A model generated the notes under the pieces. That model saw only the letters and a list, made by a program, of their open reading frames with translations, made no database searches and was not told the DNA's origin. A stretch of 64,000 nt of DNA from positions 39,997 through 103,996 of the forward strand of contig JADHNZ010000003.1 in the NCBI GenBank assembly GCA_016779225.1, given 5' to 3'. The DNA comes from Planctomycetota bacterium. Lineage in GTDB: Bacteria > Planctomycetota > UBA1135 > GCA-002686595. The position numbers and the translations under genes are program-made. Numbering within the stretch: position 1 is the first letter of the stretch; every line of letters starts with the position of its first letter. Of this stretch, positions 40,733 through 49,482 are shown piece after piece.

Positions 40733-41257
40733 TCAGAGCGCCGCAGAGATTCGCGAAGCCACGATCAACGGGTTTCCGGCCGAGTCCCGCTCAAGGGTGC
40801 CCTCCACGCAGATCTCGGAGAGCCTGTCCAGGCCGTGGAAGCCCTGGACCTGCCAGGCCCCGGGCATCCCCTCCCCGTCGCGGAGCTCGACGGTGACGGT
40901 CCCCGCCCGCAGAGCGTCAGGATCGGCGCAGCAGTAGTCCCAGGGGGTGGGGCAGTGGTCGTCATCCCCCATCTCCGCGCAGTGGTCGAGGGCCTCCTCC
41001 ACCAGGATGAATGCGGCCAGGCCCCCGACGAAGTCCTGGAGGGTGCCCCGCAGGGCCACCGCATCGCCGGAGGCGGCGCGCGCCAGGCCCTCCGTCACAC
41101 CCTGAGAGGACTCCGGCGCCGAGGCGCCCCAGAAGGACTCGGGCGGCGCCGGGAGTGAAGTCGGGCCGCCGGCAAGCTCCTCGGAGCCACCACAGGCGGT
41201 GAGCAGGCCAGCGGCACACGCGAGGAGGGAGACGAGCGGGAGGCAGCGGAGCGTCAT
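40733..41257 (-). CDS. Hypothetical lipoprotein
   Basis: 174 residues with a good lipoprotein signal (MTLRCLPLVSLLACAAGLLTAC). The mature part has a short linker, then a mixed alpha/beta domain containing a Cys-rich stretch CPTPWDYCCADPDALRAGTVTV and a final strand-rich block ending IVASRISAAL. The ending (GTLERDSAGNPLIVASR) resembles an OB-like fold seen in other planctomycete lipoproteins, but I do not recognise a named family. It lies 92 bp from the metal-binding lipoprotein, on the same strand, possibly co-transcribed. Confidence 0.72.
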   Translation of the reverse strand: MTLRCLPLVSLLACAAGLLTACGGSEELAGGPTSLPAPPESFWGASAPESSQGVTEGLARAASGDAVALRGTLQDFVGGLAAFILVEEALDHCAEMGDDDHCPTPWDYCCADPDALRAGTVTVELRDGEGMPGAWQVQGFHGLDRLSEICVEGTLERDSAGNPLIVASRISAAL

Positions 41258-41329
41258 GGTGCTTGGGGTTCCTTGGCAGAGAGGCCTTTGCAGGCAAGAG
41301 GGTACGGGAGGCCCGCGGGTTGCGCGGAT

Positions 41330-42466
41330 CTAGTCTTCTTTGAGAGCCGCGGCGATGGGCAGGCGCAGCACGCGCCAGGCAGCGGGCAGGGCGCCGGCAA
41401 CCCCCAGCGCAAGGGCGCCGCCGAAGCCCACGAGGACGGCGAAGGCGTCGATGCGCAGCTCGAAGGCGCTCATGGCGAGGCGCACGGCGCCCCCCGCCAG
41501 CGCAAGGCGCGCCACGGCCAGGCCCAGCACGCCGCCGCCCGCGCACAGGAGCAGCGACTCGAGGGCGATGGACCACGACAGGGCTCCAGCCGTGAAGCCC
41601 ACCGCGCGCAGGGCCGCCAGCTCACGCACGCGGTCCGCGACGGTCGCGGCCATGGTGTTCGCTCCGCCGAAGAGGCCAGCGAGCCCCACCAGCACGGCCA
41701 GGCCGAGGGCGAGGCCCTGGATCGGGCGGAAGTAGTCCGCGAGCTCGCGGTAGTACTCCGCCGAGGGGATCATGGCGAGCTCGAGGTCGAGCCGACGCTT
41801 GGTGAAGAGCTCGAGACGCGGCAGCACGCGCGGGTCCTCGACGCGCACGAAGACCACCGACGAGTCGTCGCGCTGGGTCAGTCCCCGCAGGGGCTCAAGC
41901 GGCGTCCAGATCTCGGCCTCGAGGGTCGTGCCCGGCGCGACGAACCTTCCGGCCACGGTGAAGGTGGCTCCCTCGATGTGAACCGTGCTCCCCACGGCGA
42001 GCGCGGCCTCATCAACCCCAAGCTGGCGTGCCACGAGTCGGCCCACGAGCACCTCCCCCACGCCAGGGAGCCGCCCCTCCGTCACGGTCAGGGCGTCGTG
42101 CACCGCATACGCGTCGGTGGTGACCCCCCGCACGAACCCGGGACCCTCCTGACCGTCCGCGAGGCGGACGGTGGTCCCCATGTGGATCTCACTCGAGGCC
42201 GCCAGGACGCCGGGCACATCCGCAGTGACGAACTGGGCCAGGCCCGGATCCACCGTGGAGCGCACCACATCGCGCTCGGCCGCGCTCGAGAGCAGCAGCG
42301 CCGTGTCCTCGCGCGCCGCCCCGCTGAAGGTGGCCTCGAGCCCGCGGACGAACGCCGCCACGGCCACGAACAGAGCGGCGACCAGGGCCGTCGAGGCCCC
42401 GGTGAGCACCGTGCGCAGCCGGCGCCGCGCCAGGTTGCGTGCGGCGTAGTCGAAGGGCAGCCCCAT
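41330..42466 (-). CDS. FtsX/MacB-family ABC permease, second subunit
   Basis: 378 residues. One N-terminal membrane helix (RRRLRTVLTGASTALVAALFVAVAAFVRG), a ~200-residue periplasmic MacB-type core (VTADVPGVLAASSEIHMG..), then three C-terminal helices (LALGLAVLVGLAGLFGGANTMAATVADRVRELAALRAVGF carries the FtsX-typical R-E-L-A-L-R-A-V/L-G motif). It overlaps the preceding permease by one base (TGATG). With the partner permease and ATPase it forms a heterodimeric mechanotransmission-type ABC unit. Confidence 0.92.
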   Translation of the reverse strand: MGLPFDYAARNLARRRLRTVLTGASTALVAALFVAVAAFVRGLEATFSGAAREDTALLLSSAAERDVVRSTVDPGLAQFVTADVPGVLAASSEIHMGTTVRLADGQEGPGFVRGVTTDAYAVHDALTVTEGRLPGVGEVLVGRLVARQLGVDEAALAVGSTVHIEGATFTVAGRFVAPGTTLEAEIWTPLEPLRGLTQRDDSSVVFVRVEDPRVLPRLELFTKRRLDLELAMIPSAEYYRELADYFRPIQGLALGLAVLVGLAGLFGGANTMAATVADRVRELAALRAVGFTAGALSWSIALESLLLCAGGGVLGLAVARLALAGGAVRLAMSAFELRIDAFAVLVGFGGALALGVAGALPAAWRVLRLPIAAALKED

Positions 42467-43608
42467 CAGCCGGCACTCCTCAGGCTCTCGACGATCTCAG
42501 CCCGCGCGCTGCGCCACGCGGGGGCGAGCCCGGCGAGCACGCCGGCCGCCGCCGCAACCAGCAGCCCCTCCAGCAGGAGGCTGGGTGAAGCGGCGAAGAC
42601 GATGGTCACGCCCTCACTGCCGAGCGCCAGGTGCGTGAGGTTCAGGACCGCGTACACGCCAGCCACCCCCAGCACCCCGCCGGTGAGGGAGAGGGCCAAC
42701 GACTCCGCGACCACCAGGCCCGCAACGGCCGGCTCGGGGAAGCCCAGCGCCCGCAGGACCCCCAGCTCGCGCACGCGCTCCTGGACGCTCATCAGGATCG
42801 TGTTGCCCACGAGGATCAGCACCACCAGAACGCAGGCCATGCCGAGCCAGCGTCCAAAGCGCAGGATCTCGCGCAGGTCGCGCGTGGCGGAGTCCAGGAA
42901 CGCCACCCGCGGGCGCGTGTCGGTGGGCTCCTCCGCGGTGCGGAACTGGTCGTCGATGGTGCGCGCGAGGAGCTCGACATCGGCTCCCTCGGCCACGCGC
43001 ACCTCGAACTGCGTCACGGTCCCGAGCCGGTTCACCGGCCCGGCGCGCTGGAGGAACTCGAGGTGCGTGAGGATCACGCTCTCCTCGGTGCGCTCCTCGG
43101 ACTCGAAGACCCCGCGCACCTTCACATCCACATCGCCGAAGCGGAACCGGTCCCCAGGAGTGAGGCCCTTGCGCGCAGCGAAGTCACGCCCGACCAGGGC
43201 CGCGTCGTGCTCCCGGCGGAACGCGGCCAGGTCCCCCTCCGCGACCTGCAGCGCGCGCGCCTCCAGCAGCGTCTCCACGGGTGCCCCCTGGAAGGTGATC
43301 TGGTCGAGGCTCGCGCGGCAGTTGTTCAGGAAGACCTTGACCGGCAGCACCGTCTCGACGCCCTCCAGCTCCGCGATGCGCGTGGCATACCACTCGGGCA
43401 GGAAGCTCGTCTGCGGGCAGTAGCGGTTCTTGCGATAGACCACGAGGGTGCGCGCGGCCTCGCTCCCCGAGAGGGACCGCTCGAGCCCCGCCGAGAGGCT
43501 CTCCACCAGCACGAACAGCAGCAGCGCGCTGGCCACGCCGAGGACGGTGAGCACCGTCCGCGCCGGCCGCCGCCGCAGGTTCTTGAGCACGAGCCGCAGG
43601 AAGCTCAC
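42466..43608 (-). CDS. FtsX/MacB-family ABC permease, first subunit
   Basis: 380 residues with the same plan as the downstream permease: helix 1 (ARTVLTVLGVASALLLFVLVESLS), a large periplasmic domain, then LGMACVLVVLILVGNTILMSVQERVRELGVLRALGFPEP with the FtsX R-E-L-x-x-L-R-A-x-G signature, and two last helices. The periplasmic domain has RYCPQTSFLPEWYATRIAEL. Two different permeases in tandem indicate a LolCE/MacB-like heterodimer rather than a homodimeric MacB. ATGA overlap with the ATPase gene upstream. Confidence 0.92.
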   Translation of the reverse strand: MSFLRLVLKNLRRRPARTVLTVLGVASALLLFVLVESLSAGLERSLSGSEAARTLVVYRKNRYCPQTSFLPEWYATRIAELEGVETVLPVKVFLNNCRASLDQITFQGAPVETLLEARALQVAEGDLAAFRREHDAALVGRDFAARKGLTPGDRFRFGDVDVKVRGVFESEERTEESVILTHLEFLQRAGPVNRLGTVTQFEVRVAEGADVELLARTIDDQFRTAEEPTDTRPRVAFLDSATRDLREILRFGRWLGMACVLVVLILVGNTILMSVQERVRELGVLRALGFPEPAVAGLVVAESLALSLTGGVLGVAGVYAVLNLTHLALGSEGVTIVFAASPSLLLEGLLVAAAAGVLAGLAPAWRSARAEIVESLRSAG

Positions 43609-44297
43609 GCGCGCCCCCCCGGCAGGTCCTCGGTCAGCCGTCCCTTGTCGAGGCGCAGCACGCGCGTGCCGAAGCGCGCTGCCTTCGGGTCGTGGGTCAC
43701 CATCGCCACGGTCTTCCCCTGCTCGGCGTGCAGGCGCGACAGCAGCGTGAGGATGCCCTCGGCGGACTCCGCGTCGAGGGAACCCGTCGGCTCGTCCGCC
43801 ACCAAGAGGGGCGGGTCAGCAACCAGCGCGCGCGCGATCGCCACGCGCTGCTCCTGTCCACCGGAGAGCTGGCGCGGCAGATAGGTCGCACGATCTGCGA
43901 GCCCCACGGCCTGCAGGGCCACCTCGACCCGCGCGTGACGCTCGCGTGCGCTCAGCCTCTGGAGCAGGAGCGGCAGCTCCACATTCTCGTACGCGGTGAG
44001 GACCGGCACGAGGTTCGCCTGCTGGAAGATGTAGCCGACATTCCGCGCACGCCAGCGCGCCAGTGCCGTCCCGCGCTCGGCCTGCAGGTTCGCCCCGGCC
44101 ACCACCACGCTGCCCTCCGTGGCGCGGTCGATCCCGGCCAGCAGATTCAGCAGGGTCGTCTTGCCCGAGCCCGAGGGCCCTAGCAGCACGAGGAACTCGC
44201 CCTGCTCGACCACCAGGTCGATGTCGTCCAGGGGCGTGACCACATGCTCACCCTTGGTGTAGCGCTTGGTGACGCCGTGCAGCTCCGCGAAGCTCAT
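43605..44297 (-). CDS. ABC ATPase of the MacB/LolD type
   Basis: 230 residues, the standard size for the LolD/MacB/FtsE class. Walker A LLGPSGSGKTTLLNLLAG, Q-loop YIFQQANLVPVLTAYENV, signature QLSGGQEQRVAIARAL, Walker B LLVADEPTGSLD and H-loop AMVTHDP are all intact. It powers the two permeases encoded downstream. Coupled by overlapping codons at both ends. Confidence 0.95.
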   Translation of the reverse strand: MSFAELHGVTKRYTKGEHVVTPLDDIDLVVEQGEFLVLLGPSGSGKTTLLNLLAGIDRATEGSVVVAGANLQAERGTALARWRARNVGYIFQQANLVPVLTAYENVELPLLLQRLSARERHARVEVALQAVGLADRATYLPRQLSGGQEQRVAIARALVADPPLLVADEPTGSLDAESAEGILTLLSRLHAEQGKTVAMVTHDPKAARFGTRVLRLDKGRLTEDLPGGRA

Positions 44298-45817
44298 CGC
44301 GCACCTCCCTGAACAACGCGCACCGAGGCGCCCTCCTCGAGAGGCGCACCGCCCGGGTCCAGCACCTTGGACGAGAGATCGAGGCCCTCGCTCACCACGG
44401 CCCAGCCGCCGAGGTCCTGCTCGACCTCCACGCGCTGACGACGCGCGGTTCCGCTAGCGGGGTCGAGCAGCCAAACAGACCCGTCCACAACAAGGCCAGA
44501 GGGCACGCGAACGCGCATGCCGGCGCCTGCCTCCGAGCCGCCCTGGGCAGCACCGCCCGCGGACAGGAACCGCACCTGGGCCAGCATGTCCGGCCGGATC
44601 CAGGCGTCTCCATCCTCGACCCGCACCTGCACCTCGAGGGTCACCTTCTGGATGTCCGCGCGCTGCACGATGCGCAGGACCTCGCCGCGATAGGCCGCGT
44701 CGCCGCGCGCCTGGGTCAAGATCTCGGCTCGCTGCCCCACGAACAGCTGCTCGACCTCAGCCTGGGGCACATCCACGCGGACGCGCAGGGACGCGGGGTC
44801 GTAGAGCGAGCAGACGGCATTGCTCGGACCCGTCGCATCGAGGACCATCCCCGGGGTCGTCAGGCGCTCGAGCACCACGCCGGCCACGGGTGTCCGCACC
44901 ACCATGCGCTCGAGGAACAGCTCGGCCTCCGCGAGCGCGACCTCAGCCGCCTCCAGCTGGGCACGCGCCAGGGCCACCGCGGGCTCGGCGGCCTCGAGCC
45001 GCAGGCGGTCCTCGAAGCGCAGCTGCAGGTCCCGACCCGCGCGCTCGCTGCGCGCCTCCGCCTTCTCCACCTCGCGGCGAGCACGGAGGACCTCGGCCTC
45101 CAGGCCCGCCAGACGGCCCTCGGCCTCGCGCACGGCCGCCTCGGCGAGCTCCACCTGGCGCAGGCCCGACGCCCCGTGCGCGGCGAGGTCCCGCTGCACA
45201 AGGAGCTCCTCGCGAGCGAGCTCGAGGCGCGCCTGGCCCTCGACCACCGCAGCGGCCTGCTTGGCCTGGATGGCGCGGTCCTGCTCGAGCTCGGCAGCTG
45301 CCACCGCCGCGGCCTCGCGCACCTCCAGGCCCGCCTCCATGCGCTCGCGCGCGATCCCGAGCTCGGCCTCTCGCGTCGCCACCGTCGCCGCGGCCTGATC
45401 GCGCACCGCGCGGGCACGCATGGCCGCGAGGCGCGCGTCCTCGTCCACGAGAACGGCGACCGGCTGGCCGGCCTCGACCGCGTCGGACTCCTGCACGAGC
45501 ACCTCGCGCACCACGCCCGCGGCCAGCGTCGAGGCGTGGATCGGGAAGGGATCCGGCTCGACCCAGCCCGCGGCCTGGACAACCGGGCGCCCCTCGGGAA
45601 CGCCGGCCGCCGCGGCGTCCACCTGCTCGGGGCGCACGACGCGAACCTCGACCGAGGGGCGCAGCTCATCGAGCAGCGTGCTCCCGAGCACCACCGCGAA
45701 GGTGCCGAGGATCAGCAGCGGCAGCAGGATGCGCAGCCGTGAGCGCCGCGGAGGCTCCACGGCCTCCGGCCGCCGCGAGAGGGCGGAGAGGTCGATGTCT
45801 CCCTGGACCTGGCTCAT
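44294..45817 (-). CDS. HlyD/MacA-type membrane fusion protein
   Basis: 507 residues from the ATG at 45815-45817, which overlaps the outer-membrane gene's stop. One N-terminal membrane helix (LRILLPLLILGTFAVVLGSTLL), the first half of a lipoyl domain (GWVEPDPFPIHASTLAAGVVREVLV), a ~150-residue coiled-coil hairpin rich in Glu/Ala/Arg, the second lipoyl half (RTPVAGVVLERLTTPGMV), and a beta-barrel region (RVDVPQAEVEQLFVGQRAEI). It links the inner-membrane ABC unit to the TolC-like channel. The coiled coil is long enough to reach across a wide periplasm. Confidence 0.92.
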   Translation of the reverse strand: MSQVQGDIDLSALSRRPEAVEPPRRSRLRILLPLLILGTFAVVLGSTLLDELRPSVEVRVVRPEQVDAAAAGVPEGRPVVQAAGWVEPDPFPIHASTLAAGVVREVLVQESDAVEAGQPVAVLVDEDARLAAMRARAVRDQAAATVATREAELGIARERMEAGLEVREAAAVAAAELEQDRAIQAKQAAAVVEGQARLELAREELLVQRDLAAHGASGLRQVELAEAAVREAEGRLAGLEAEVLRARREVEKAEARSERAGRDLQLRFEDRLRLEAAEPAVALARAQLEAAEVALAEAELFLERMVVRTPVAGVVLERLTTPGMVLDATGPSNAVCSLYDPASLRVRVDVPQAEVEQLFVGQRAEILTQARGDAAYRGEVLRIVQRADIQKVTLEVQVRVEDGDAWIRPDMLAQVRFLSAGGAAQGGSEAGAGMRVRVPSGLVVDGSVWLLDPASGTARRQRVEVEQDLGGWAVVSEGLDLSSKVLDPGGAPLEEGASVRVVQGGAR

Positions 45818-47214
45818 CGCGCACCTCCCAGGGCCAGGGTCTTGCTGGCCTCGCCCTCCGGGCCGAGCGCCACCTCCACCTCCACGGCCGCCGTCGCCAG
45901 GGCCACGGCGTCCTCGACCTCCGAAGCCGCCGCCGCCATGCGACGCTCCAGGGCGTCGATCCAGGCACGCGCGTCGCGCTGGGCCACCATGAACGCCGCG
46001 CAGGTCGCCTCCCAGACCGCGGCAGTGCCCGCGTCCAGCCGCGGAGTCACCCCCTCGACTCGCTGGCTGAGCTGGGCCTGCCGCGTGACGGCGCGCCGCG
46101 CCTCGGCTTCCAGGGCAAGGAACGCGTCCTCGTAGGCCTCGCGTGCCGCCTCCCGGCGCTGGGCGGCCGCGGCAAGGTCGCCCTCCCAGGCCGCGGGCCA
46201 CGGCAGATTCAGGCGCAGGACGCCGCCCCACTGCAGGGGGTCGAGCGAGCCCTCGGGCGCGCCGATGTGCGGGCCGAGGGCCACCCCAGGCCACGCCCGC
46301 GCTGCCACGGCGCGCACGCGGGCCTCGGCCAGGGAGTAAGCCAGGGCCCGACTGCGGAGATCGGGATGGCTGGCCGCGGGACCGGAGGCCTGCGAGCCGC
46401 TGGATTGCCGCTCCGGATCCAAGAGGATCTCGGGGCCGACGGCAGCAAGCTCGGGAGCGTCCGCCAACAGGCCGGCCGCCAGGGCCAGCTCCCGCAGGGC
46501 TTCAGCCTCCTCGACGCGCGCGGCGGAGAGCATGCGGTCGAGCCGCGCCAGCATGGCCAGGCCTCCGGCGGCGAGGTCGGGAGAGACGCGGCCGTACTGC
46601 TCGAGGAGGTCGAGGCGCAGGAGGCCGGGCTCGGCGCTGGCGCGCAGGTCCCCGAGGACTCGCTGGCGCGCGCGCACGCCCGCCAGGTTCAGTCGCGCGG
46701 TGCGCACCCGCGCCCGCCCGCGCCAGAGCACCTGCTCATAGCGCGCAAGCGCCAGCAGCAGCTCGGCATCCGCAATCGCGCGCTGCGCCGCCGCGGGGCC
46801 CGTGCCCAGCAGCCCCAGCAGGTCGAAGGTGACCATGGCCTCTACCAGCGGCGCGTCCGAGTCGAAGGTGTGGTCGGTCATGCCCACCTGCACGGGCCGA
46901 GGCGCGCCTGCGGTCGCGGCCGCCTCCGCCGCGGCGAGCACCTCGCGCCGGGCCGCCCGCTGCTGGGCGCCAAAGGCGTCGGCAGTGGCCTCCCACCACT
47001 CCGTGCGCGTCGGCTCGACGCGGTGTTCGGCCCCGCGCGCGGGAAGGGCCCGCGGGTCGGGTGGCAGGAGTTCGAGGGCCGTGCGCGCGGCCTCGGCGTC
47101 GCGTGCGCCGGCACCGGCCTCAGTCACGAGGGGCTGCTCGGGTCGGGGGACTGCCGCGCACGCAAGGAGCGGCAGGAGGAGCCCAAGGGGGCTCACGGAG
47201 TTCGATCGATTCAT
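45814..47214 (-). CDS. TolC/OprM-type outer-membrane efflux lipoprotein
   Basis: 466 residues from the ATG at 47212-47214. The signal peptide ends in LLPLLAC, a lipobox, as in OprM-type channels. The body is nearly all helical with two homologous halves: ARVRTARLNLAGVRARQRVLGD and SLAEARVRAVAARAWPGVALGPHIG, then a repeat of long helices (REAAREAYEDAFLALEAEARRAV). P-GVALGPHIG is the usual TolC-family strand leading into the barrel. Exports whatever the MacAB-like unit drives; substrate unknown (antibiotic, siderophore, lipoprotein or metal-stress product). Confidence 0.86.
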   Translation of the reverse strand: MNRSNSVSPLGLLLPLLACAAVPRPEQPLVTEAGAGARDAEAARTALELLPPDPRALPARGAEHRVEPTRTEWWEATADAFGAQQRAARREVLAAAEAAATAGAPRPVQVGMTDHTFDSDAPLVEAMVTFDLLGLLGTGPAAAQRAIADAELLLALARYEQVLWRGRARVRTARLNLAGVRARQRVLGDLRASAEPGLLRLDLLEQYGRVSPDLAAGGLAMLARLDRMLSAARVEEAEALRELALAAGLLADAPELAAVGPEILLDPERQSSGSQASGPAASHPDLRSRALAYSLAEARVRAVAARAWPGVALGPHIGAPEGSLDPLQWGGVLRLNLPWPAAWEGDLAAAAQRREAAREAYEDAFLALEAEARRAVTRQAQLSQRVEGVTPRLDAGTAAVWEATCAAFMVAQRDARAWIDALERRMAAAASEVEDAVALATAAVEVEVALGPEGEASKTLALGGAR

Positions 47215-47287
47215 GGGGCTAAGGGTCGAGGTCTGCGAGGAGGCGTCTCGCGGCCCGAAGGCTCGCGGACGGACATCCACGCGACGC

Positions 47288-47704
47288 TCAGATCCTCAGC
47301 GGAGCGGTGCCGGGCAGCTGCCCGGCTGGCACGACCGCGCCCGGCGGCGCGCGCTCGGCAGCACGGCCCGGCATTGCGGACGCGACGGCCGCAGGCGGCA
47401 GGGACTCCGTCCATGCAGGAGGGCCCGGCAGGTGCACCAGCCCCGAGGGGGCCGGCGGGAGGTCCTCGTCGAAGGGCTCGACCTCCACCATGCAGCAGGT
47501 GGAGCAGTCCGCGTCCGAGGCGCTGGGCTGCTCGCGATCCTCGCGCGAGCCCGCCTCACAGCAGCTCGGCTCCTCGGCCAGGGCGCAGCACGAATCTGCA
47601 CTCCCGTCACACAGGCACCAGTCCAGCCGCACGCCGCGCGGCAGGAGCGCCGTCGCAACGAGCAGCAGCGACAGCAGGTGGCGACCGAGGAGAGAGAGGC
47701 TCAT
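47288..47704 (-). CDS. Cysteine-rich exported small protein in the efflux operon
   Basis: 138 residues. A signal peptide (SLLGRHLLSLLLVATALLPRG) is followed by a Cys-rich stretch: WCLCDG, SCCALAEEPSCCEAG and ADCSTCCMVEVEPFDED, i.e. nine Cys within about 50 residues. The rest is Pro/Ala-rich and low complexity. It is not a family I can name. The Cys pattern with acidic spacers looks like a soft-metal or redox ligand and it lies 73 bp upstream of the TolC-like gene, so it may be a sensor or buffer tied to the efflux system (inference). Length and codon usage fit a real gene. Confidence 0.65.
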   Translation of the reverse strand: MSLSLLGRHLLSLLLVATALLPRGVRLDWCLCDGSADSCCALAEEPSCCEAGSREDREQPSASDADCSTCCMVEVEPFDEDLPPAPSGLVHLPGPPAWTESLPPAAVASAMPGRAAERAPPGAVVPAGQLPGTAPLRI

Positions 47705-47719
47705 AGCGTGCTCTCCAGC

Positions 47720-48499
47720 CTAGCGCTTCCCTGCCGGGGTCGCGGATCCGTGGGGCACGCCGCTCCCGAGAAGCCTCATCCTGCGGGTCCAGGAGGCCGT
47801 GAGCGCCTCGGCCCCCTTGCCCTGGAGGCCCTCTGCCAGGCGCCGCCGCTCCTGTCGGAGCTCACGCTCCGTCGGTCGCCAGCCGTGCTCGAGGCGAGTC
47901 GTGAGGCGCTGGCAGCCCTCGCGGAAGGCCTCGAGGACCACTCTCGGCCTCTCTGGCAGGGGAGCCGCGAGGGCGCGCTCCACCTCGGCCTGGGCCAGGT
48001 CGAGCGCACCGCGCTCCACCATCTCACCCGCGCGGATCGCATGGAGCACCGTGCCCTCCGGCACCTGCTCGCGCATCCGCAGGATCCGGGTGACCTCGAT
48101 CCAGGGCCGACCCGCGAGGCACGAGCGCACCCGCCCGGTGACCAGGACCCGGTCGTGCGGCCGCAGGCGCTCGGCGCGCGCGGCCCAGCGCGAGTCCCGT
48201 CGCACGAAGGTTGTGAGGAGCGGCGCCTCGTACGCCTCCTGCTGCCAGAGCAGGGCCTCATCAGGCCAGAGCATGAGGCCGCGGTGCGTCCCCGGCTGGA
48301 AGGGCGTGAGCAGGCCCTCCCACTGCTCGACCCGCTCGCACACCTGGGCCACGAAGCGCACCTCCTCCCCGAGGAACACCTCCGCCTCCTCCACCACCTC
48401 GACCAGCGACACCCGCGCGGGCGCCGCCTCCCAGGCGAACTCGGGCCAATCCGCTCCCCCGAAGGCAGCGGAGAGGAGCAGGAGGAGAAGCGACGGCAT
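47720..48499 (-). CDS. Hypothetical exported protein with OB-like fold
   Basis: 259 residues starting with a short signal peptide (MPSLLLLLLSAAFGGA). Residues ~40 to 145 form a beta-rich block (EVFLGEEVRFVAQVCERVEQW, LRPHDRVLVTGRVRSCLAGRPWIEVTRILR), the strand order of an OB-fold like that of BOF/tOB nucleic-acid- or ligand-binding modules. The C-terminal ~110 residues are helical and basic. First gene of the efflux operon as I read it, 15 bp before the Cys-rich gene. No named family recognised. Confidence 0.7.
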   Translation of the reverse strand: MPSLLLLLLSAAFGGADWPEFAWEAAPARVSLVEVVEEAEVFLGEEVRFVAQVCERVEQWEGLLTPFQPGTHRGLMLWPDEALLWQQEAYEAPLLTTFVRRDSRWAARAERLRPHDRVLVTGRVRSCLAGRPWIEVTRILRMREQVPEGTVLHAIRAGEMVERGALDLAQAEVERALAAPLPERPRVVLEAFREGCQRLTTRLEHGWRPTERELRQERRRLAEGLQGKGAEALTASWTRRMRLLGSGVPHGSATPAGKR

Positions 48500-48611
48500 G
48501 GCGGAGGACCGTCGGCAGCATCGACCGCCGAGGCCGCAGACCTTGAGCCGGGCCCGTGCGGACTGACCGTCGCGCTGAAGGTGCGGCTGGGTCAGGCCTC
48601 CGGAGCGGCCG

Positions 48612-48728
48612 GGTCCGGCCCCTGAGGCCTTCGGAGCTGCCGGGTCAGACCTCCGAGCCCTTCGGTGTCGCCTGGTCAGGCCTCCGAGGCCTTCGGTGTC
48701 GCCTGGTCAGGCCTCCGAGGCCTTCCAG
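48612..48728. repeat. 31-bp tandem repeat derived from the 3' end of rsmD
   Basis: Copies start at 48612, 48643, 48674 and 48705, exactly 31 bp apart; the last is partial. The core is GGTCAGGCCTCCGAGGCCTT. The 48674 and 48705 copies are identical over their overlap; the first two are diverged. The copy at 48705 contains the stop codon and last codons (KASEA) of the minus-strand rsmD gene, so the array is a tandem duplication of that gene's 3' end extending past the stop. Not a CRISPR: the unit is contiguous with no variable spacer. Confidence 0.85.
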
Positions 48729-49312
48729 TGATACAGCAGCGCCGTATTTCCGAGGACGCGGCGGTCGCAGTGGGCGAGGGGGGTGCCGCCGGGGCTGCGG
48801 AGGGGGACGGCGCCGGCCTCCAGGTCGCGGGGGTGGCCGTGGAGCAGGAGGCAGCCGCCGGGAAGCAGGACCTCGTCGATGAGATTGGCCGCGGCCTCGA
48901 GGACGCGGCGGCGGCCTGCGCCGCGCAGGTCGGGGTAGGGCGGGTCCATGAGGACGACCGCAGCCCAGGGTCCGCTGCCGCCGTCGGGCGCGGCCCAGCT
49001 GGCCGGGGCGAGGGCGTCGGCCGCGAGGACCTCCACGCGGTCCTCCACGCCGAGGGTGCGGACATTGGCGCGCAGGGCCTCGAGAGCCGGGCGACCGCGC
49101 TCCACGCAGCGCACGAAGGAGGCGCCGCGCGAGACGGCTTCCAGGCCCATGCTGCCGCTCCCGCTGAACAGGTCCAGCACGGGGAGGTCCTCCTCGATAC
49201 CGCCGAAGGTCGCAAACATCGACTCCCGCACGCGGCCCAGCATGGGGCGGGTGGCCTTGCCCGGCGGCGCGGCAAGGGGGCGGCCGCGGAACTCTCCGGT
49301 GGCGATCTTCAC
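48707..49312 (-). CDS. rsmD: 16S rRNA guanine(966)-N2-methyltransferase
   Basis: 201 residues from the GTG at 49310-49312 (VKIATGEFRGRPLAAPPGKATRP, the standard RsmD opening with RGRxL and TRPT/RPM). The methyltransferase core has VLDLFSGSGSMGLEAVSRGA (motif I with DLFSG-G) and the catalytic MDPPYPDL (DPPY). RsmD adds N2-methyl to G966 in the 16S rRNA. The gene's final codons lie inside the tandem repeat. Divergent from the dehydrogenase gene at 49483; 170 bp between them holds both promoters. Confidence 0.92.
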   Translation of the reverse strand: MKIATGEFRGRPLAAPPGKATRPMLGRVRESMFATFGGIEEDLPVLDLFSGSGSMGLEAVSRGASFVRCVERGRPALEALRANVRTLGVEDRVEVLAADALAPASWAAPDGGSGPWAAVVLMDPPYPDLRGAGRRRVLEAAANLIDEVLLPGGCLLLHGHPRDLEAGAVPLRSPGGTPLAHCDRRVLGNTALLYHWKASEA

Positions 49313-49482
49313 GAGGGCTGGCGGCGGTGCGCGGGTGGGGACGAATTCGCCCGCGCCTGGCGCGGGGTGGGCTATCTTGCCCGGCTGCACCGCCCTCGTG
49401 CAGCCCTCGCGGACCACTCCGCGAGCCGACGGCCTCCCCCCGACGCGAAGCCCTCCGCCGCGCCCCCCACGAGCGCCCCCCC

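Noticed and set aside
48612..48728. CRISPR array
   Set aside because: Repeats are directly adjacent with a 31-bp period and no spacers, and there are no cas genes nearby.
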